A stretch of 9,276 nt of DNA from Planctomycetaceae bacterium (GCA_002702965.1 PADE01000047.1:29173-38448); one strand, 5' to 3'. Positions 1 through 6,563 are shown, numbered from the stretch's first letter. Notes: a model not told the origin generated them from the sequence alone. Numbers and translations: made by a program.

Positions 1-21
1 CCGCGCTGGGAGGCAGCTCGA

Positions 22-432
22 TTACTCAGTCGTACGGTTGTTTTCCTCGATTTCCATCGCACCGATTCGAAACCGTAAATCCTCGAACTGCGCGTCGTGT
101 CGGTGCGCAGACAACTGTCGAAGTAGCTGTTTCTTCTGGAACGTCAACTCTTGTAGAACGGTCGAATTCCGAACAAAGACTTCCAGCACACCGCGTCGCA
201 AAGTGCCCGGTCGACTATCCCGGCCTACCTTTGTCCCGACCGCCGACTGCCAGAGCTCCCGCAACTCAGCCGTTGCGCGCAGCTGGCCGTAGCCACGGCG
301 CGACAACCATTTACTCACGACTTCCCCGATTCGCTGGGGGGACCGCGGTCGCGATCGGCGTTGTACGACTTCCTCCTGTAACATCTCCAGATCCCGCGTT
401 TCCTGCGTCGTTAAGCTGGCTCGACGAGGCAT
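22..432 (-). CDS. DUF721 / DciA-like protein
   Basis: Small basic protein of 136 residues of the DUF721 family, which includes DciA, the replicative-helicase operator found in bacteria without DnaC. The domain spans about residues 35-124 and shows the family pattern: RIGEVVSKWLSRRG at the start, LRELWQSAVG (58-66), a GVLEVFVRNSTVLQELTF core (81-98) and a closing LRFRIG (119-124). The N-terminal 30 residues are charged and probably flexible. The start ATG overlaps the dnaN stop by one base (TAATG), and a GGGAG ribosome binding site lies 8 bases upstream inside the last dnaN codons (441-445), which points to translational coupling. A gene of this family next to dnaN fits a role in replication initiation or helicase loading. 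The family call is firm; the DciA function is inferred from family and position. Confidence 0.85.
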   Translation of the reverse strand: MPRRASLTTQETRDLEMLQEEVVQRRSRPRSPQRIGEVVSKWLSRRGYGQLRATAELRELWQSAVGTKVGRDSRPGTLRRGVLEVFVRNSTVLQELTFQKKQLLRQLSAHRHDAQFEDLRFRIGAMEIEENNRTTE

Positions 433-1550
433 TACTTATGCTCCCGAGCCAACGGCATCACGACGTACCCGTACCCATCATCGGTCGTGAACAAAGCGGC
501 CGATTCGCTGTCCTCGATCTCGACCGAGAATGTCTTCTCCAAATCCAAAACTCGTAAGAACTCCTCGACATAACGATGATCCAACGTCACCGTGATCAGC
601 TTTCCGTCATACGAAATGGGGAGATCGACACGCGACTGACCGATTTCCGCTGTCGTCGCGGACAAAACGAGCCCGCCGTCACCAAACGTAAAATCAATGC
701 CGCGACTCTCCATGCTCGCGACCACCGCTGCTTGCCGCAGTGATTGCAACATCGGTCCTACCGCAATCTCGATCGTCACACCCTCTTTGCGAGTGGGAAA
801 GACTTCCCGCCACTTCGGAAAACGCCCTTCCACCAACCGGGTGTAAACCGTCACCCGGGCGCTGCGGACCAAAATGTGATTAGGATGTACTGCAATTTGC
901 ACTTGGGCATCGGCTTCGGATAAGGTCCTCTCCATCAACTGCATCGCCCGCGTGGGCACAATCGTCATGGCGTCACCCGGTTGGTGGCCATTGACAGCCT
1001 GCGCTGTCCCCTCCATCTTTGCCAGGCGTCGACCGTCGGTACCGACACCGATGAGGGAATCTGAGCCGAACTCCAACAGCACACCGCCGAGCGCGTAACG
1101 ACTACTCTCGGTATCAGTTGCAAACAGCGTCCGGCGAATCATTTCGCGGTACAATCGCGCCGGCAGTTCGTGGAACTGCTCCTCCTCGAACGTGGGAACT
1201 TCCGGAAACTCTTCCGGATTGACGACAGGCAACTTGAATTCGCTCCGTTCTCCGCGAACAATCACGCCCTGTAAATCGACCTCGATTTTGAGCGATTCAT
1301 CGGTCGATTCACGCAACAGCGAACCAAACTCCTTGACCGGCAACACCACGCTGCCGGGCGCTTCGACCTGGATTTCTGGAACTTCGATACGGATTCCGAT
1401 ATCCATATCTGTGGCCATTAACACAGCGCTTCCCTCGAGAACGGTCAACTTCAAGTGCTTGAGGATTTCCTTGGGACTTCGAGACGGGACAACGGTCCCT
1501 GCCGACTGGACGGCCGAGAGCAGGTGTTCGCGGTTGCATTCGATCTTCAT
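432..1550 (-). CDS. dnaN: DNA polymerase III beta subunit (sliding clamp)
   Basis: Sliding clamp of 372 residues, close to the usual 365-380. It forms a ring around DNA and tethers polymerase III and other repair and replication factors. Family landmarks: N-terminal MKIECNREHLLSAVQSAG, a second-domain TLFATDTESSRYALGGVLLE segment and the C-terminal YVVMPLA stretch that closes the third domain. I start it at the ATG giving MKIEC, which matches the family N-terminus and lies 9 bases after GGAAAGG (1560-1566). An ATG two codons upstream (1556) would be only 3 bases from that site. It sits downstream of dnaA after a 313-base gap and is directly coupled to the DUF721 gene, the common dnaA-dnaN-accessory order. 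The family call is very secure; the start is likely. Confidence 0.97.
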   Translation of the reverse strand: MKIECNREHLLSAVQSAGTVVPSRSPKEILKHLKLTVLEGSAVLMATDMDIGIRIEVPEIQVEAPGSVVLPVKEFGSLLRESTDESLKIEVDLQGVIVRGERSEFKLPVVNPEEFPEVPTFEEEQFHELPARLYREMIRRTLFATDTESSRYALGGVLLEFGSDSLIGVGTDGRRLAKMEGTAQAVNGHQPGDAMTIVPTRAMQLMERTLSEADAQVQIAVHPNHILVRSARVTVYTRLVEGRFPKWREVFPTRKEGVTIEIAVGPMLQSLRQAAVVASMESRGIDFTFGDGGLVLSATTAEIGQSRVDLPISYDGKLITVTLDHRYVEEFLRVLDLEKTFSVEIEDSESAALFTTDDGYGYVVMPLAREHK

Positions 1551-1559
1551 CGGCATTTG

Positions 1560-1566
1560 CCTTTCC
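1560..1566 (-). promoter_or_regulatory. dnaN ribosome binding site
   Basis: The minus strand reads GGAAAGG here, 9 bases before the ATG at 1550 and only 3 bases before the in-frame ATG at 1556. The spacing favours 1550 as the dnaN start, in agreement with the family N-terminus. Confidence 0.6.
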
Positions 1567-1617
1567 GTTACGTATGCCGGCAACGGAAGTGTTCCTCTTT
1601 AAAGGAGCCTGTCTAAG

Positions 1618-1637
1618 TTAATAAGCAGTAGTATTAA
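1618..1637. repeat. inverted repeat TTAATA / TATTAA
   Basis: Perfect 6-bp arms at 1618-1623 and 1632-1637 separated by 8 bases, lying 68 bases upstream of the dnaN start within the AT-rich spacer. It could be a small operator or chance symmetry in AT-rich DNA. Confidence 0.3.
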
Positions 1638-1652
1638 TGCGGACTCGAAAAA

Positions 1653-1678
1653 GTAGACTCTTCTATGACAACGAAGAG
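1653..1678 (-). terminator. weak terminator-like hairpin after dnaA
   Basis: Read on the minus strand, CTCTTC (1678-1673) can pair with GAAGAG (1663-1658) over a 9-base loop. TCTAC and then a run of five T follow (to about 1649). The stem is short and half A/T, and the T-run starts five bases late, so this is at best a weak intrinsic terminator between dnaA and dnaN. Confidence 0.2.
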
Positions 1679-1863
1679 AAAGTGCAGCACCGCAGCCAAT
1701 TAAGACAAAACAGAAGAGTGGAAAAAAGGTTGGCAAACGGTCGAAACCGACTCGATTGGCAGTTCTTAAGCAAGCCGTTTATGTGGCGTGCATCTGCAAT
1801 GTCGATGGCACCCCTGGGAGGCATCAGCAGATCGACACGCGGCCGACAGGTTTTCAACCTCGA

Positions 1864-2922
1864 CTAAAGGGAGTTGGGGACGGTGAGTTCAATTTCTCCG
1901 ATTTGTTTTCTCAGGTGGGGGTCCTGTTGCAGTCGATGCGTCGCTTGATGGATCGCGTGCAGCGCTGTGGAGTGATCCCGTTTACCAAAGAGACCACCGA
2001 TCTCTTGAAGACTCAGTTTCGTCTGTTGACGAATCAACAACATCGCAATCCCGCGGGCGCGTACGACATGGCGCCGCCGACTGGTCCCGCGCAGGTCGCG
2101 GGCGGACAGGCCGAACCGACGCGCCACCGAAGCCACGATCGATCGAGGATGGGGACTGGGAAAGGCCGCGATCATGATCTCTGTGAGTTGACGTTCGCCG
2201 ATCGAGTCGTGGTCCGGGTACCGGGCGGCCAGCTGTAAAACCACGTGTTCCAGTTGCCGTAGGGTGCGAGTTTGTTCGCAGAGCGCGGTGGCCGCTTGGG
2301 GACTCAGGCGAACGTCTTGTTGAATACAAAGATCCTCAATAACGCGCCGGCGCATTTCGCGGTCTGGATGTTCCAGTGGGACAGCCAAACCGCTTGAGAG
2401 ACATCCGACGAGTTGGGGAATGAGTGCTGATGTGATCAAGGGGTGCTCGGCAGCAACGACGACCCAGTTGCCTGCCGCGACCCGCGTTTCGATAAGCTGG
2501 AGCAACTCCCACTGAGCCTCGCGCTTGTCCGTGATCTGACATAGCCCATCGATTAGCCACAACCGGCCGGAGATACGGTTCTGGCGAAAATCAGCAAGTC
2601 CACCAGTTTCCAGTGCAGTCGCGTAGGACCGGGCAAAATCAACCGCGGTTGAAAAACGGACCCCGTCGTTTGGCGCGAGGTTGGACCAACGGCGCGCAAA
2701 CTCCCGAAGTCGCGCGGTTTTCCCCGTGCCGCGGGGACCGAAAAAAACGAGCGGGTTGTAGTCGGCTTGGGAACCATCTGCCAAACGCAATGCGGCGGCT
2801 ACCAGGTCCCGGCTGTCGCTTGATTCCAACTCCAGAGTGGCCGTTTTCCAATCGGTCGCGGGCGGGCTCCAGGCCGGTGGCTCCGACGATTTTGTGGGTT
2901 GCGACTCGAGCGGGCGTTTCAC
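1864..2922 (-). CDS. dnaA: Short DnaA-type replication initiator, domain I absent
   Basis: DnaA-family initiator of 352 residues; usual length is 440-520. It opens almost directly into the AAA+ core: Walker A GPRGTGKT at 62-69, a Walker B-like LWLIDG at 121-126, sensor 2 arginine at 222 in TLRQLE, then the C-terminal DNA-binding domain with the DnaA signature LFGKRDHSTALHA at 311-323. Domain I (DnaB and regulator binding) and most of linker domain II are missing. By comparison with E. coli DnaA, the second Walker B aspartate is Gly126, the sensor 1 aspartate is Glu, and the arginine finger position (R285) is Cys174. I chose GTG at 2922 because GGAG lies 5 bases before it; a TTG at 2994 would add 24 residues unlike DnaA. 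It lies 72 bases after the cysteine desulfurase gene and before dnaN. It could be the sole initiator or a diverged paralog. Confidence 0.88.
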   Translation of the reverse strand: MKRPLESQPTKSSEPPAWSPPATDWKTATLELESSDSRDLVAAALRLADGSQADYNPLVFFGPRGTGKTARLREFARRWSNLAPNDGVRFSTAVDFARSYATALETGGLADFRQNRISGRLWLIDGLCQITDKREAQWELLQLIETRVAAGNWVVVAAEHPLITSALIPQLVGCLSSGLAVPLEHPDREMRRRVIEDLCIQQDVRLSPQAATALCEQTRTLRQLEHVVLQLAARYPDHDSIGERQLTEIMIAAFPSPHPRSIVASVARRFGLSARDLRGTSRRRHVVRARGIAMLLIRQQTKLSLQEIGGLFGKRDHSTALHAIHQATHRLQQDPHLRKQIGEIELTVPNSL

Positions 2923-2927
2923 GCGCA

Positions 2928-2931
2928 CTCC
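2928..2931 (-). promoter_or_regulatory. dnaA ribosome binding site (decides GTG start)
   Basis: The minus strand reads GGAG followed by TGCGC and then GTG at 2922. This 5-base spacing is the main reason for choosing the GTG start over the TTG at 2994. Confidence 0.5.
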
Positions 2932-2993
2932 GTGGGTTGAGAAGAGCGACCCCGCTGCGCATCGGGTAATTCGCCAGGCGGGGAAAGCCCCCA

Positions 2994-2999
2994 ATTATA
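2994..2999 (-). promoter_or_regulatory. possible dnaA -10 element (TATAAT)
   Basis: A perfect TATAAT on the minus strand overlaps the stop of the cysteine desulfurase gene, about 70 bases before the dnaA GTG. The -35 region upstream (near 3016-3022) has no good TTGACA match, so this is a weak promoter candidate. It would let dnaA be transcribed apart from the upstream genes. Confidence 0.3.
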
Positions 3000-4209
3000 G
3001 CGTTTTAAGGTCCTCTTGACGAGGCGAAGAGGCTTTCTTTTTGCCCCTACTATCGCCGCGCAAGTGGTTGCAAATTTTCACGATACGATCGACCGCCAGA
3101 TCGACATCTGGCGCGCTTGTGTAGCTGCTGACACTGAACCGCAGCGCGGCTTCAACCAGGGCGTCGGAGAGCCCCATGGCGCGGAGCACCGGCGATGGTT
3201 CGCTGGATCCGCTCGCGCAGGCGGAGCCTGTCGAACAGAACACGCCGGCCTGGTCCAAGGCCATGAACAACAGCTGTCGGTCGATGCCCAAAAATGAGAT
3301 GTTCGCGGTGTGGGGTACTCGCTGCGCCTGCTGCCCATTGACCACCACCTGGGGAATGCGCTGAGTAACAAGGCGTTCGAAGCGATCTCTCATCGTCGCC
3401 AACTGCTCGTAGCGCCGGTGCGCTTCGCGCTGCCACAAAGCCAGCGCGCGCTCCAATCCGATTGCCAGAGAGAGGCTCTCGGTGCCCGGTCGATATCCCC
3501 ACTGTTGCAATCCCCCCAGCAAGAGTGGATCGACATGGATCGAGGATTGCAGCAGCAGCGCACCAACCCCCACCGGACCGTGAAACTTGTGTGCCGAAAC
3601 GGTCATCGCGTTGACCCCCAAAGCCCGGAAATCGACATCGATCTTACCGACCGCCTGAACCGCGTCGGTGTGCGTGCAAACCCCGGCCGTCGCGCACAGT
3701 TTGGCGATGCGGCGTACAGGCTGCAGCGCGCCGGTTTCGTGGTTTGCTAGCATGACGCTGACCAGTCGTGTATCGGGTGTCAACAGGTCGGGAAGTTGCT
3801 GCCAGCAAACCACCCCATCCGAGTCGACAGGCAGACGGACGACATCAAATCCCAATCGATCAAGCGCCGCCGCCGGGCCGTGGACACTGGGGTGTTCCAC
3901 GGCGGACACCACGATGCGCCCCGGCGGCTCACCGACCAGCCCGCGGAGGGCGAGATTATTGGCTTCCGTCCCGCCGCTCGTAAGGATCACGCGATCTGCC
4001 GCGGCGGGTGTCAATCGACCGCCCAGGTAGCCACAGATCCGGTCCCGGGCGGTTTCCAGTTGACGTCGTGCCTCCCGTCCCGCCGCATGCTGACTCGCGG
4101 GGTTTGCCAATCCCACGCGCTGGCACTCGACCATCGCTTCAGTGACCCGGGGATCGACCTGCGTGGTGGCGTTGTTGTCCAGGTAGATGATGTCGTCGAA
4201 GCGGGTCAT
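2995..4209 (-). CDS. Cysteine desulfurase (NifS/IscS family)
   Basis: PLP-dependent class V aminotransferase-fold enzyme, 404 residues. It takes sulfur from L-cysteine, giving alanine and an enzyme persulfide, to supply Fe-S cluster assembly or tRNA thiolation. Visible residues: YLDNNATTQ near the N-terminus, SGGTEANN in the cofactor site, His106 in AVEHPSV, THTDAVQ (Asp182, Gln185), the PLP lysine Lys208 in SAHKFHGP, RPGTES, and the persulfide cysteine Cys331 in STGSACASGSSEPS. The start ATG at 4209 fits the family N-terminus, although no clear Shine-Dalgarno precedes it. The open frame runs on to 4494, but that part overlaps the upstream gene and has no family similarity. No iscU, iscA or other cluster-assembly gene is adjacent, so nifS versus iscS cannot be decided. 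The C-terminus ends in a basic KKK tail. Confidence 0.95.
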   Translation of the reverse strand: MTRFDDIIYLDNNATTQVDPRVTEAMVECQRVGLANPASQHAAGREARRQLETARDRICGYLGGRLTPAAADRVILTSGGTEANNLALRGLVGEPPGRIVVSAVEHPSVHGPAAALDRLGFDVVRLPVDSDGVVCWQQLPDLLTPDTRLVSVMLANHETGALQPVRRIAKLCATAGVCTHTDAVQAVGKIDVDFRALGVNAMTVSAHKFHGPVGVGALLLQSSIHVDPLLLGGLQQWGYRPGTESLSLAIGLERALALWQREAHRRYEQLATMRDRFERLVTQRIPQVVVNGQQAQRVPHTANISFLGIDRQLLFMALDQAGVFCSTGSACASGSSEPSPVLRAMGLSDALVEAALRFSVSSYTSAPDVDLAVDRIVKICNHLRGDSRGKKKASSPRQEDLKTL

Positions 4210-4240
4210 AGGAAGCGGGACCGGGGTGCTTGGTGTCGCT

Positions 4241-4260
4241 AGAAGAAGTCGGTTCTTTCT
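4241..4260. repeat. small bulged inverted repeat between genes
   Basis: AGAAGAA pairs with TTC and TTCT across a GTCGG loop with one bulged T (4256). It lies in the 64-base gap between the membrane protein stop and the cysteine desulfurase start. The arms are A/T-rich and no T-run follows, so it is a weak structure of unknown role. Confidence 0.2.
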
Positions 4261-4273
4261 GAGGGGTTTGCAG

Positions 4274-5029
4274 CTAGCGCGGTTCCGAGTCCGGAGAGAT
4301 CGGTGTACCGCGCGAATGTCGCACGATGCGTTCTCGCTCTTGTAACAGCGGTCGGTTTTGGGGATCCAATTCCAATCCGTCCTCGATCCTTTGTAGGGCC
4401 TGGCGGTGGCGCCCCATCTTACGCCGCGCCACCGCAAGCGCGAGATACTCTCCTGCGAGGGAAGCGGCGAGCCGCTGGCGTAGCGTAATGGCATCGGGAA
4501 TCGCGGAGGCCAACCCGAAAGCCACCGGGACGAGTGAGTACATCCGTTTTTCTGCCAAGCGACTGACGACAGGCCAGAGCTCGGTTGCCAACTCGGGGTT
4601 CTGCTGCGACCAGATATGCCAGTGCAATTGATCTTGCGAGTTCATCGCATCGAGATACATGCAGAGAATGAGCACGTTGCCCTCTTCCCAATCGCGGCCG
4701 CCCCGGGCGACGCGTACCAGGTCCCAGCGGTTCGAGGTGGAGGATGTTGCCATCTGCGGTAGCTGGCCCACATAGCGTTCCAGCGAGTTGGTCGTGTCGC
4801 GGCGATCAATGGGCCACACCTGGATTCCCAACAACGGGATCTCGATATAGTGGAACTGACGACGACGAAACATCTGAGGTGAAAATTCTTCACCACGTAC
4901 CTGACCGAACAGAATCGTGACGGTCACGATCACGAGCGCGATCCCCAGGCCCCCCAGCAACGAGATCCCCAGGTGTTGGAACGGCGAGGAGGTTCGCCAT
5001 TTTCGCAGGAGGTTCGTCGGTCGCAGCAT
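4274..5029 (-). CDS. Membrane-anchored protein with TPR-like segment, unknown function
   Basis: Protein of 251 residues that I do not recognise. A basic N-terminus (residues 1-13, three Arg/Lys) precedes one hydrophobic segment at about 20-42 (LGISLLGGLGIALVIVTV), consistent with a single membrane anchor; the following arginines leave the topology open. The middle is soluble, with Trp-rich patches (WDLVRVARGGRDWEEGN at 102-118, LHWHIW at 135-140). Residues 189-224 resemble one tetratricopeptide unit: a helix with LAGEYLALAVARRKMG, then a second helix ending ALQRIEDGLELDPQN. A charged tail follows. No catalytic motif stands out. The start is the first ATG of the frame; the upstream Shine-Dalgarno is poor. 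It is the first gene of the leftward block, 64 bases before the cysteine desulfurase gene, so co-transcription is possible, but that does not establish function. Confidence 0.7.
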   Translation of the reverse strand: MLRPTNLLRKWRTSSPFQHLGISLLGGLGIALVIVTVTILFGQVRGEEFSPQMFRRRQFHYIEIPLLGIQVWPIDRRDTTNSLERYVGQLPQMATSSTSNRWDLVRVARGGRDWEEGNVLILCMYLDAMNSQDQLHWHIWSQQNPELATELWPVVSRLAEKRMYSLVPVAFGLASAIPDAITLRQRLAASLAGEYLALAVARRKMGRHRQALQRIEDGLELDPQNRPLLQERERIVRHSRGTPISPDSEPR

Positions 5030-5067
5030 GGAAGAGTGTCTCGCCAGCGGGATAGGTTGCGGTTGCG

Positions 5068-5129
5068 AAACCGGTTTGTCGGGTCATTTACTGCTTGCGG
5101 TTTCCCGCTCGAACCCGCGTCGCAAACCG
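5068..5129. promoter_or_regulatory. cluster of CGGTTT half-sites (possible operator)
   Basis: The hexamer CGGTTT occurs four times in 62 bases counting both strands: AAACCGGTTT is a perfect 10-bp palindrome (5068-5077) holding two copies, a third is at 5098-5103, and a reversed copy (AAACCG) is at 5124-5129. The copies at 5072, 5098 and 5124 start exactly 26 bases apart. The cluster begins 38 bases upstream of the membrane protein start, where a regulator of the divergent genes could bind. The regulator is unknown. Confidence 0.35.
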
Positions 5130-5156
5130 ACTTCGGAGGCTGACCTCGGGGGACGC

Positions 5157-5183
5157 TTGAACACCGCCGTATGTCGTTATAAG
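5157..5183 (+). promoter_or_regulatory. possible sigma70-like promoter for the lactonase gene
   Basis: TTGAAC (5157-5162) resembles a -35 box and TATAAG (5178-5183) a -10 box, with a 15-base spacer, slightly short of the usual 17. Transcription would start near 5190 and leave a leader of about 150 bases. A small hairpin (GCTTG/CAAGC, 5183-5199) overlaps the expected start. Sequence match only. Confidence 0.3.
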
Positions 5184-5246
5184 CTTGTTTTCGGCAAGCA
5201 GCGAGTGCGGCGCCGTCGGTTCGCGCTCGGAACGGGGAAGCAAGCT

Positions 5247-5286
5247 CGGCGGCTCTCGGTTCCATCCAGCCGCCGGTCTGATTTTG
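5247..5286 (+). terminator. GC-rich leader hairpin, attenuator-like
   Basis: CGGCGGCT (5247-5254) pairs perfectly with AGCCGCCG (5268-5275) over a 13-base loop, giving an 8-bp stem almost wholly of G/C. It is followed by GTCTGATTTTG, a short T-rich tail. The position, between the candidate promoter and the lactonase start, suits an intrinsic terminator or attenuator, though the T-run is only four long. A second hairpin, CCCGC (5290-5294) with GCGGG (5305-5309), follows closely, and then the palindrome GTTTAAAC (5313-5320). Confidence 0.35.
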
Positions 5287-5327
5287 TGACCCGCCTGCGG
5301 ATTTGCGGGACCGTTTAAACAACTCAG

Positions 5328-5332
5328 CAGGA
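5328..5332 (+). promoter_or_regulatory. lactonase ribosome binding site
   Basis: CAGGA ends 9 bases before the ATG at 5342. It supports that start over an ATG 39 bases upstream at 5303, which would put unrelated residues before the likely signal sequence. Confidence 0.45.
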
Positions 5333-5341
5333 TTACCAGCT

Positions 5342-6508
5342 ATGACCAACATCCAACGCGCGATTACCGCCTTGTGGGGAGTCGCTATGATTCTCCCCTC
5401 GCACCCTATTCGAGGCCAACAAGCGGCACCGCAAAAACTGCGTGTCTACGTAGGGACCTACACGGGCGCCAAAAGTAAAGGCATCTATGTTTCCGCGCTG
5501 GATCTGGCGACCGGCGCCATGGAGCCAGCGCGACTAGCGGCAGAGTCGGCCAACCCCTCGTTTGTGGCCATTCATCCCAACCGGCGTTTTCTGTACGCAG
5601 TCAACGAGGTCACCTCTTTCAAGGGCCAGAAGAGTGGCGCCGTGAGTGCCTTTGCAATCCAGGCGGATGGCAGCCTCAAGCAGATCAACCAACAGCCCTC
5701 TCGGGGCGGTGCCCCCTGCCATCTCGTGGTAGACCGCGCCGGGCGCAACGTGCTGGTTGCTAATTACGTGGGTGGTAATGTCGCGTCGTTGCCGATTCGA
5801 GAGGACGGCGGTTTACGGGTGGCTACGGGTTTCGTTCAGCATCGCGGATCGAGTGTCAATCCAGAACGGCAGGAGGGGCCTCACGCCCATTCGATCAATC
5901 TGGATGCCGAGAATCGGTTTGCGTTCGCGGCCGATCTCGGTCTCGACAAGATCCTGGTCTATCGGTTTGACGTCAATCGCGGCACGCTAACTCCCCATGA
6001 TCCCGCCGCGGTATCGGTCAAAGCGGGTGCTGGGCCACGACACTTCGACTTTCATCCCTCGGGGAAGTACGCCTACGTGATCAATGAACTTGACCTCACA
6101 GTGACCGCCTTTTCCTACGGTGCGAAGTCGGGTGTGCTGACCCCGATCCAGACGATTCCCACCTTGGCTGAGGGCGTCCAGGGCCACGGTCTGTCGACCG
6201 CTGAAGTGCGCGTCCACCCGAACGGCAAGTTCCTGTACGGTTCAAACCGTGGGCATCACACGATCGTGGTTTACACCATTGATCCCGAGACGGGCAAACT
6301 GACTTACGTCGAGCATCAATCCACACAGGGTCGCACCCCCAGGAATTTCTTTGTCGAGCCCACGGGCCAATTTCTGCTGGCGGAAAATCAGAGCACCGAC
6401 ACGGTCGTGGTTTTTCGGATTCACCCGCAGACGGGCGAGTTGACCCCCAGTGGACATCGGTTGGCCGTTCCTTCGCCGGTATGCATTCGCACCGTGCTGC
6501 TCCCATAG
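5342..6508 (+). CDS. Exported lactonase-family beta-propeller protein
   Basis: Protein of 388 residues in the seven-bladed propeller family that includes 6-phosphogluconolactonase (Pgl/YbhE) and carboxymuconate cyclase-like proteins. Blade-type repeats recur through the sequence: VGTYTG (37-42), FVAIHPNRRFLYAVNE (74-89), PCHLVVDRAGRNVLVANY (125-142), GPHAHSINLDAENRFAFAAD (179-198), GPRHFDFHPSGKYAYVINE (231-249), EVRVHPNGKFLYGSNRG (288-304) and RNFFVEPTGQFLLAEN (334-349). The first 19 residues have a hydrophobic core (ITALWGVAMIL) and a plausible cleavage site near GQQA, suggesting export to the periplasm; a true cytosolic Pgl would lack this. The family call is firm. The substrate is not known, and a sugar-lactone role in the pentose phosphate pathway is doubtful for an exported protein. 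No gene for a related pathway is adjacent. Confidence 0.88.
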   Translation: MTNIQRAITALWGVAMILPSHPIRGQQAAPQKLRVYVGTYTGAKSKGIYVSALDLATGAMEPARLAAESANPSFVAIHPNRRFLYAVNEVTSFKGQKSGAVSAFAIQADGSLKQINQQPSRGGAPCHLVVDRAGRNVLVANYVGGNVASLPIREDGGLRVATGFVQHRGSSVNPERQEGPHAHSINLDAENRFAFAADLGLDKILVYRFDVNRGTLTPHDPAAVSVKAGAGPRHFDFHPSGKYAYVINELDLTVTAFSYGAKSGVLTPIQTIPTLAEGVQGHGLSTAEVRVHPNGKFLYGSNRGHHTIVVYTIDPETGKLTYVEHQSTQGRTPRNFFVEPTGQFLLAENQSTDTVVVFRIHPQTGELTPSGHRLAVPSPVCIRTVLLP

Positions 6509-6563
6509 CCGTCTGTGTCGGTTGGCTTTTGATTCTGTCGATCGGCGGGTGGTGAAATCGCAC

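Larger units (their letters stand above)
1551..1863. other. dnaA-dnaN intergenic region, AT-rich
   Basis: A 313-base stretch with no convincing gene. Bases 1591-1740 are about 59% A+T by hand count, clearly more than the flanking genes. It holds several small symmetric elements: AGGTT-TTC-AACCT just after the dnaA stop (1848-1860), an 8-bp pair ACTCTTCT (1657-1664) and AGAAGAGT (1712-1719), and TTAATA (1618-1623) with TATTAA (1632-1637). No TTATCCACA-type DnaA box is visible. It may carry the dnaN promoter, but I could not pick a convincing -35/-10 pair. In many bacteria an origin lies next to dnaA, so an origin role is possible but not shown. Confidence 0.5.

Noticed and set aside
1..21. Possible start of a downstream gene such as gyrB on the minus strand.
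   Set aside because: Too short to show any coding signal or ribosome binding site.
1637..1867. A 76-residue plus-strand frame in the dnaA-dnaN spacer.
   Set aside because: Arg/Ser-rich composition, no clear ribosome binding site, and no recognisable motif. I treat the spacer as non-coding.
2923..2994. Longer dnaA from a TTG start.
   Set aside because: The extra 24 residues do not look like DnaA domain I, and the GTG at 2922 has a well-placed GGAG.
4210..4494. Upstream extension of the cysteine desulfurase frame.
   Set aside because: It overlaps the preceding gene, and its residues do not resemble the family, which begins at the YLDNNATT region.
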